A stretch of DNA of 10,042 bases from an uncultured Ruminococcus sp. (GTDB taxonomy: Bacteria; Bacillota; Clostridia; Oscillospirales; Ruminococcaceae): positions 1 to 10,042 of the forward strand of contig CAMVIL010000022.1 in NCBI GenBank assembly GCA_947167535.1. The letters run 5' to 3'. The notes beneath the pieces are model-generated. The model ran no database searches, was not told where the DNA came from, and saw nothing but the letters and a program-made list of their open reading frames with translations. Both the position numbers and the translations under genes were made by a program. This document shows, piece by piece, positions 6,333 through 10,042 of the stretch; position 1 is the first letter of the stretch, and each line of letters begins with the position of its first letter.

Positions 6333-7565
6333 TTACTGCTCGGTAACTTCTTCGGTCTTTTCCTCAGGTTCTTCTTCGGGAGTATCCTGTTCTGTCTGCT
6401 GTTCCTCAGGCTCTGACTCGGGTTCCGGAGCGGGAACTGCGGGCGGGGGAGTCTCTTCCTCGTCCTCATCTTTAAGAGTCGGGAACTCTTCCTCATCCTC
6501 GGGGGATTCTATGACGCGTTTTTCAAAGACATAGAAGTCATCGCCGAGAATATTCTTGAGGTGTGTGGTGAACACTTCATTCTCCCGCGAGGTCATCGAC
6601 TCCTTGGGAACGACGTATATATAATCCTTGCGGAACACGAGGATATAGATATCATCATAATCGAGCAGTCTCAGGTCGATATCCTCAAACCTTATGACGA
6701 CAGGCGGATAATTGAATATCTTATCGTCTACCTTCTCGCTCGCCTCTATGAGGATCCTCGAATTATGGAACGACAGCTTGTAGCTGTCATTTCTGACGTC
6801 CTGTGCGGCGTTCAGGGCTTCTCTCTTGGCGCTCCAGGTATTTATCCATCTGAAAGCTATCATGACCAGCGCTATCAGCAGAAGCAGATAGCTGACGTAG
6901 CCCTGCGGCGCCATGAGTATAGCTATCAGGAACACAAGGCAGAAGGTTCCCATTATCAGAGTGAATTTCACGTTGCTCTTTTTGACGAACTCATTATAGA
7001 AGAGCATATATCCCTCGGAGACCTGTTCGGGCGTTAGCATATACATGACCCTGAACAGCATCTTGTCACCGCGGGGATCGGCGGGCTTGTGTTTTTTCTT
7101 GCCGAACAGCAGCTGATCCGATTCTATGTCGTCATACTGCACGGCGTCGGTGTCGGTCACGACGGCTTCACCGTCGGGCTTGTCGCCGAAGAACATATCC
7201 CTTATGGTATCGGGATTGAGAGTATCAGAGTTCTTGATCCTCTTGCCTACCTTTTTGATACCCTTCTTTGCAGCACCTGCCGCGACGTCGAGCTTTTCCT
7301 GAGCTATCCTCGTCACCGATATCTCGGGTTCGGGGATCTCCTCCGGTTCAGGCTCGGGCTCGGGTTCAGGTTTCTTCTGAGGTTCTGGCTCTGTCCTTTT
7401 CCTTCTGGTAACACTGCTCAGACCCGCCTCGGACATTATCTCATCGAAAATGCTGTTGACGGTATCCTCGTTATACCTGTACTTTTTCTCACCGGCCGCC
7501 TCATGAGGCGGCGTCTCTTCCCCTTTTTCTTCGGATAACGGGAAGATATTCTTTTGTTCGTCCAT
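6333..7565 (-). CDS. Membrane protein of unknown function, possibly YcxB-like, between gyrB and gyrA
   Basis: I do not recognise a named function. The 410 residues divide into: an acidic, disordered N-terminal part (1-60); a Pro-Glu repeat at 66-80; a basic stretch KKGIKKVGKRIKN at 100-112; a conserved-looking segment before the membrane (170-198); two hydrophobic helices at about 201-218 and 223-239 split by a short PQGY turn; a folded C-terminal domain of beta-strand character at about 255-352 (SYKLSFHNSRILIEASEKV, then IYILVFRKDYIYVVPKES); and a Glu/Pro-rich tail from 354. Two helices followed by such a domain resemble the YcxB-like family, in which the soluble part is cytoplasmic. There is no signal peptide. 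Both long ends probably face the cytoplasm. AAGGA (7580-7576) lies 10 nt before the ATG. Gaps of 33 bp to gyrB and 36 bp to gyrA suggest cotranscription; a role in gyrase work is not shown. Confidence 0.88.
   Translation of the reverse strand: MDEQKNIFPLSEEKGEETPPHEAAGEKKYRYNEDTVNSIFDEIMSEAGLSSVTRRKRTEPEPQKKPEPEPEPEPEEIPEPEISVTRIAQEKLDVAAGAAKKGIKKVGKRIKNSDTLNPDTIRDMFFGDKPDGEAVVTDTDAVQYDDIESDQLLFGKKKHKPADPRGDKMLFRVMYMLTPEQVSEGYMLFYNEFVKKSNVKFTLIMGTFCLVFLIAILMAPQGYVSYLLLLIALVMIAFRWINTWSAKREALNAAQDVRNDSYKLSFHNSRILIEASEKVDDKIFNYPPVVIRFEDIDLRLLDYDDIYILVFRKDYIYVVPKESMTSRENEVFTTHLKNILGDDFYVFEKRVIESPEDEEEFPTLKDEDEEETPPPAVPAPEPESEPEEQQTEQDTPEEEPEEKTEEVTEQ
7341..7370 (-). repeat. Pro-Glu coding microrepeat (PEPEPEPEPE)
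   Basis: Five tandem copies of a 6-nt unit of the form CCN GAR encode Pro-Glu dipeptides (residues 66-75). Third positions vary between copies, so the dipeptide is conserved more than the DNA, which argues for selection on the protein linker rather than recent slippage. PE runs usually form stiff extended linkers. Confidence 0.8.
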
Positions 7566-7598
7566 CTTATCATTATCCTTTCGGGGGATGGTGCGGTC

Positions 7599-9629
7599 TT
7601 ATACGTCGAGGTCTGTCGCGTACTGGGCGTTCTTTTCAATGAACATACGTCTCGGTTCAACCTTGTCGCCCATCAGTATCGTGAAGGCTTCGTCCGCCTT
7701 CTGTGCGTCCTCTACGTTTATTCTTATCATAGTGCGCTTTCTGGGATCGAGAGTAGTCTCTCTCAGCTGCTCAGGGTTCATCTCACCAAGACCCTTGTAA
7801 CGCTGAATGTCCACCTTGTTGGCGGAATTGCCGTTGGAAAGCTCGCTGACGTACCTGTCGCGCTCCTCGTCGGTGAAGGCGTATCTCGTCTGCTTGCCGC
7901 GCCATACCTTGTAGAGAGGCGGCTGTGCGCAGTATACGTGACCCTCTTCTATAAGGGGACGCATATAGCGGAAGAAGAATGTCAGCAGCAGCGTGCGAAT
8001 GTGCGAGCCGTCAACATCGGCATCGGCCATGATTATTACCTTGCCGTAGCGGAGCTTGGTCAGGTCGAAGTCCTCGCCTATCGAAGTACCCAGCGCGGTA
8101 ACTACGGGCATCAGCTTGTTGTTGCCGTATACCTTGTCGATGCGCACCTTCTCAACGTTGAGCATCTTGCCCCAGAGGGGGAGTATCGCCTGAAACTTTC
8201 TGTCTCTGCCTTCCTTGGCGGAGCCGCCCGCCGAGTCTCCCTCGACGATGAACAGCTCGGTGATGGTATTATCGCGCTCGGAGCAGTCTGCAAGCTTGCC
8301 GGGCAGACTGGAGGACTCCAGCGCCGACTTGCGCTTTCTTGCGAGGTCGCGGGCGTTCTTTGCCGCCTCGCGGGCTCTCTGCGCCGCCTTGGACTTTTCA
8401 AAGATAAGCGACGACACATCGGGATGCTCATCGAGGAAGTCCATCAGCTTATCGTAAACTATCTGCTCGACGAAGGGCTTGACCTCAGGATTGCCGAGAC
8501 GACCCTTTGTCTGACCCTCGAACTCGCAGTTGGGGAGCTTGACCGAGATTATCGCGGTCAGACCCTCTCTCACGTCGTCGCCTGTAAGCTTGCTGCCGTC
8601 CTTGAGCAGACCGAACTTCGTGCCGTACTCATTGATGACCTTAGTGAGCATATTCTTGAATCCGGTCTCATGAGTACCGCCGTCGGGGGTATGTATATTA
8701 TTTGCAAACGACAGAATGAAGTCGTTATAATCGGTATTATACTGGAGCGCGATCTCGGCGAACATCTCATCGTTCTCGCCGGTCTCCTTATTGGGTATCT
8801 CCTTCTTGCCCTGAACGTAAATGATATCGGGGAAGAGGGGAGTCGAGGACTTTGACTTGTGGATATAATCAACGAACTCTCTGATACCGCCCTCATAGTG
8901 GAGAGTCTCGCCTACGATGTTATCCTCATCGCGGCGGTCGGTAAAGATAATCTTGAGACCCGCATTAAGGAAAGCCTGCTCGCGGAGTCTGCGGAGAAGA
9001 GTCTCGTACTCATAAACGGTAGTCTCGGTGAAGATCTCGGGATCGGCCTTGAATACTACCTGAGTACCTGTCTTATCGGTATCACCGATTATCTTCATCT
9101 CTTCGGAGTACTTACCGCGTTCAAAACGCTGGAAGTGGATATGCTCGCCGTCGTGAACGGTAAGCTCGAGGTATTCCGAGAGAGCGTTAACTACAGAAGC
9201 GCCAACGCCGTGGAGACCGCCTGCGACCTTGTATCCGCCGCCGCCGCCGAATTTACCGCCGGCGTGGAGAATAGTATAAACAACAGTCGCCGCGGAGATA
9301 CCCTCCTTGGGGTGTATACCCGTGGGGATACCGCGTCCGTTATCGATGACCCTGATAACATTATCGGGAAGGATATCGACGATTATCTCGGTGCAGTAAC
9401 CTGCGAGCGCCTCATCGATAGCGTTATCGACGATCTCATACACCAGATGATGGAGACCCTTAGGGCCTGTGGAACCGATATACATACCGGGGCGCACACG
9501 TACAGGTGTAAGACCCTCAAGCACCTCGATCTGTTCGGCGCCGTAATCCTGTGCGGCGTCTACCTTACCGATCTCCTCGGTACTGATCTCTGCCTCTTGA
9601 TTTGCGGCGTTTTTCAACTCTTCGCTCAT
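7599..9629 (-). CDS. gyrB: DNA gyrase subunit B
   Basis: ATPase subunit of gyrase. 676 residues, somewhat long because of an acidic N-terminal extension of about 25 residues. The GHKL ATPase site is clear: Glu65 in [11 protein letters not shown] (general base, E. coli Glu42), Asp96 in [10 protein letters not shown] (E. coli Asp73), the ATP lid [14 protein letters not shown] at 137-150 and the transducer QTKGRLGN at 373-380 with Lys375. The TOPRIM domain has [12 protein letters not shown] (463-474) and DADVDGSH (536-543) as the metal-binding acids. The tail [10 protein letters not shown] at 609-618 is standard. The compact length without the long insert of enterobacterial GyrB suits Firmicutes. 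Position 486, in LPLWGKM, is Trp where E. coli has Lys447. GGAGG (9643-9639) lies 9 nt before the ATG at 9629. GyrB and not ParE is supported by the neighbouring gyrA with a GyrA box. First gene of the cluster. Confidence 0.98.
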   Translation of the reverse strand: MSEELKNAANQEAEISTEEIGKVDAAQDYGAEQIEVLEGLTPVRVRPGMYIGSTGPKGLHHLVYEIVDNAIDEALAGYCTEIIVDILPDNVIRVIDNGRGIPTGIHPKEGISAATVVYTILHAGGKFGGGGGYKVAGGLHGVGASVVNALSEYLELTVHDGEHIHFQRFERGKYSEEMKIIGDTDKTGTQVVFKADPEIFTETTVYEYETLLRRLREQAFLNAGLKIIFTDRRDEDNIVGETLHYEGGIREFVDYIHKSKSSTPLFPDIIYVQGKKEIPNKETGENDEMFAEIALQYNTDYNDFILSFANNIHTPDGGTHETGFKNMLTKVINEYGTKFGLLKDGSKLTGDDVREGLTAIISVKLPNCEFEGQTKGRLGNPEVKPFVEQIVYDKLMDFLDEHPDVSSLIFEKSKAAQRAREAAKNARDLARKRKSALESSSLPGKLADCSERDNTITELFIVEGDSAGGSAKEGRDRKFQAILPLWGKMLNVEKVRIDKVYGNNKLMPVVTALGTSIGEDFDLTKLRYGKVIIMADADVDGSHIRTLLLTFFFRYMRPLIEEGHVYCAQPPLYKVWRGKQTRYAFTDEERDRYVSELSNGNSANKVDIQRYKGLGEMNPEQLRETTLDPRKRTMIRINVEDAQKADEAFTILMGDKVEPRRMFIEKNAQYATDLDV

Positions 9630-9717
9630 TTATAAAAACCTCCGTGATTTCGCCCTTTTTCGGGCTGTTGCGGTTCAAATTTACCTCTTTATAATATAGT
9701 ATAAAATCTACCTTATA

Positions 9718-9726
9718 ATTATAGCA
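9718..9726 (-). promoter_or_regulatory. Predicted extended -10 promoter element of gyrB
   Basis: On the minus strand TGCTATAAT forms an extended -10 (TGn followed by a perfect TATAAT). A matching -35 at 16-18 nt is not evident, as often seen for extended -10 promoters. Transcription would begin near 9711, giving a leader of about 80 nt. Another TATAAT at 9745-9740 and TATACT at 9703-9698 are alternatives, so the exact start is uncertain. Confidence 0.5.
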
Positions 9727-9847
9727 TAATAATGTTAATATTATATGTACAAACCAAAAAATAACACTACATAAGTGTAGAAAAAATGTAGTAAAAAAGG
9801 CTGTTTTGACCTGCTTCTGAAACATCGGAAAGAGCAGGGCAGAAAGG

Positions 9848-9876
9848 TTGACTTAGCTAAAAATTTCTGCTATAAT
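9848..9876 (+). promoter_or_regulatory. Strong sigma-A promoter of the acetyltransferase gene
   Basis: TTGACT (9848-9853) and TATAAT (9871-9876) are separated by exactly 17 nt, and TG at 9868-9869 adds an extended -10. This is the best promoter in the window. Transcription would begin near 9883, about 30 nt before the ATG. Confidence 0.85.
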
Positions 9877-9913
9877 CTATTCAAACAAAACCACGGAAAA
9901 GGGGTCGAAAAAT

Positions 9914-10042
9914 ATGGATCTCAGGTTTGCAACAACTGATGATATTGAGCTGCTCATGGACATTCGGCTGGAGATGCTAAGGGAGGTCAACGGGCTTTCA
10001 GAAGATGATGAGTTTTCAATAGTGCTTGTTGAAAAAAGCAGA
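9914..10042 (+). CDS. Probable GNAT-family N-acetyltransferase, N-terminal part (truncated by window edge)
   Basis: Only 43 codons are visible and the frame runs open to the edge. The start MDLRFATTDDIELLMDIRLE, followed by EMLREVNGLSEDDEF, has the form of the first strand and helix of GNAT enzymes (R-x-A-T-x-x-D-I then L-x-x-x-R-x-x-x-L), which transfer an acetyl group from acetyl-CoA to an amine. The acetyl-CoA binding motif (Q/RxxGxG/A) lies further on and is not in view, so the substrate cannot be guessed. AAGGGG (about 9899-9904) lies 9 nt before the ATG and a strong promoter precedes it. It is divergent from gyrB and probably an unrelated transcription unit. Confidence 0.75.
   Translation, partial: MDLRFATTDDIELLMDIRLEMLREVNGLSEDDEFSIVLVEKSR

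Larger units (their letters stand above)
9630..9913. other. AT-rich divergent regulatory region of gyrB and the acetyltransferase gene
   Basis: No credible gene is seen in these 284 bp. It holds the gyrB leader, a very AT-rich stretch at 9685-9800, overlapping inverted repeats at 9766-9792, and the promoter of the plus-strand gene. A short hairpin GCCC-GGGC (9652-9665) lies just upstream of the gyrB ribosome site. Confidence 0.65.

Noticed and set aside
7554..8855. Long open frame (433 codons) on the plus strand opposite gyrB
   Set aside because: Antisense shadow of gyrB; the protein is Leu/Val-rich without family features and crosses the gene boundary.
9565..9825. Minus-strand frame of 86 codons upstream of gyrB with a hydrophobic start (MFQKQVKTAFF...)
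   Set aside because: It runs across the gyrB promoter and ribosome site and into gyrB in another frame. The hydrophobic part comes from AT-rich promoter DNA and no good ribosome site precedes it.
9810..9838. CCTGCT / AGCAGG inverted repeat as a terminator
   Set aside because: Six-base stem with a 17-nt loop and no adjacent T run; no transcript from either side needs a terminator between two divergent promoters.
1..10042. Search for CRISPR arrays, insertion sequences, rRNA, tRNA genes or a defence system
   Set aside because: No spaced direct repeats, transposase, RNA gene or defence-type domain was seen; all long frames are housekeeping genes or their shadows.

Overview
The window looks like an origin-proximal chromosomal segment of a low-G+C-lineage Gram-positive bacterium (Firmicutes/Clostridia), most likely a Ruminococcus-like member of the Oscillospirales. 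This rests on a Noc paralogue beside Soj/Spo0J, which is a Firmicutes trait, on parS sites of the Bacillus type, on strong AGGAGG-type ribosome sites, and on my recollection of the GyrB 'LPLWGKM' and GyrA 'GDASVYD' variants in that group. Coding DNA is moderately G+C-rich, while the intergenic stretches are clearly AT-rich. Genus assignment is an inference from memory, not a search.

Layout, left to right. (1) Positions 1-2477, minus strand: the 5' part of serS (seryl-tRNA synthetase, cut by the window edge), then spo0J (parB) and soj (parA), transcribed soj > spo0J > serS. (2) Positions 2478-2671: a divergent promoter region with a parS site in the soj leader. (3) Positions 2672-3502, plus strand: noc, the nucleoid-occlusion paralogue of ParB. 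(4) Positions 3503-3716: convergent intergenic region with a third parS inside a perfect 30-bp palindrome, followed by a probable bidirectional terminator. (5) Positions 3717-9629, minus strand: a three-gene cluster gyrB > membrane protein of unknown function > gyrA with gaps of 33 and 36 bp. (6) Positions 9630-9913: AT-rich divergent promoter region. (7) Positions 9914-10042, plus strand: the first 43 codons of a probable GNAT-family acetyltransferase.

Functionally, most of the window serves chromosome topology and segregation. Three identical parS sites (795-810, 2497-2512, 3593-3608) give a loading platform for Spo0J directly around its own genes; Soj is the partner ATPase; Noc couples division-site control to chromosome position; DNA gyrase supplies negative supercoils. 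No new multi-gene defence or mobile system is visible. The points most worth a second look are the parS architecture, the detached and divergent noc, the uncharacterised membrane protein inside the gyrase cluster, and natural quinolone-pocket substitutions in both gyrase subunits (Ala at the GyrA Ser83 position, Trp at the GyrB Lys447 position). The parS sites, read in frame, spell MFHVEH and produce false extended starts for at least one gene.
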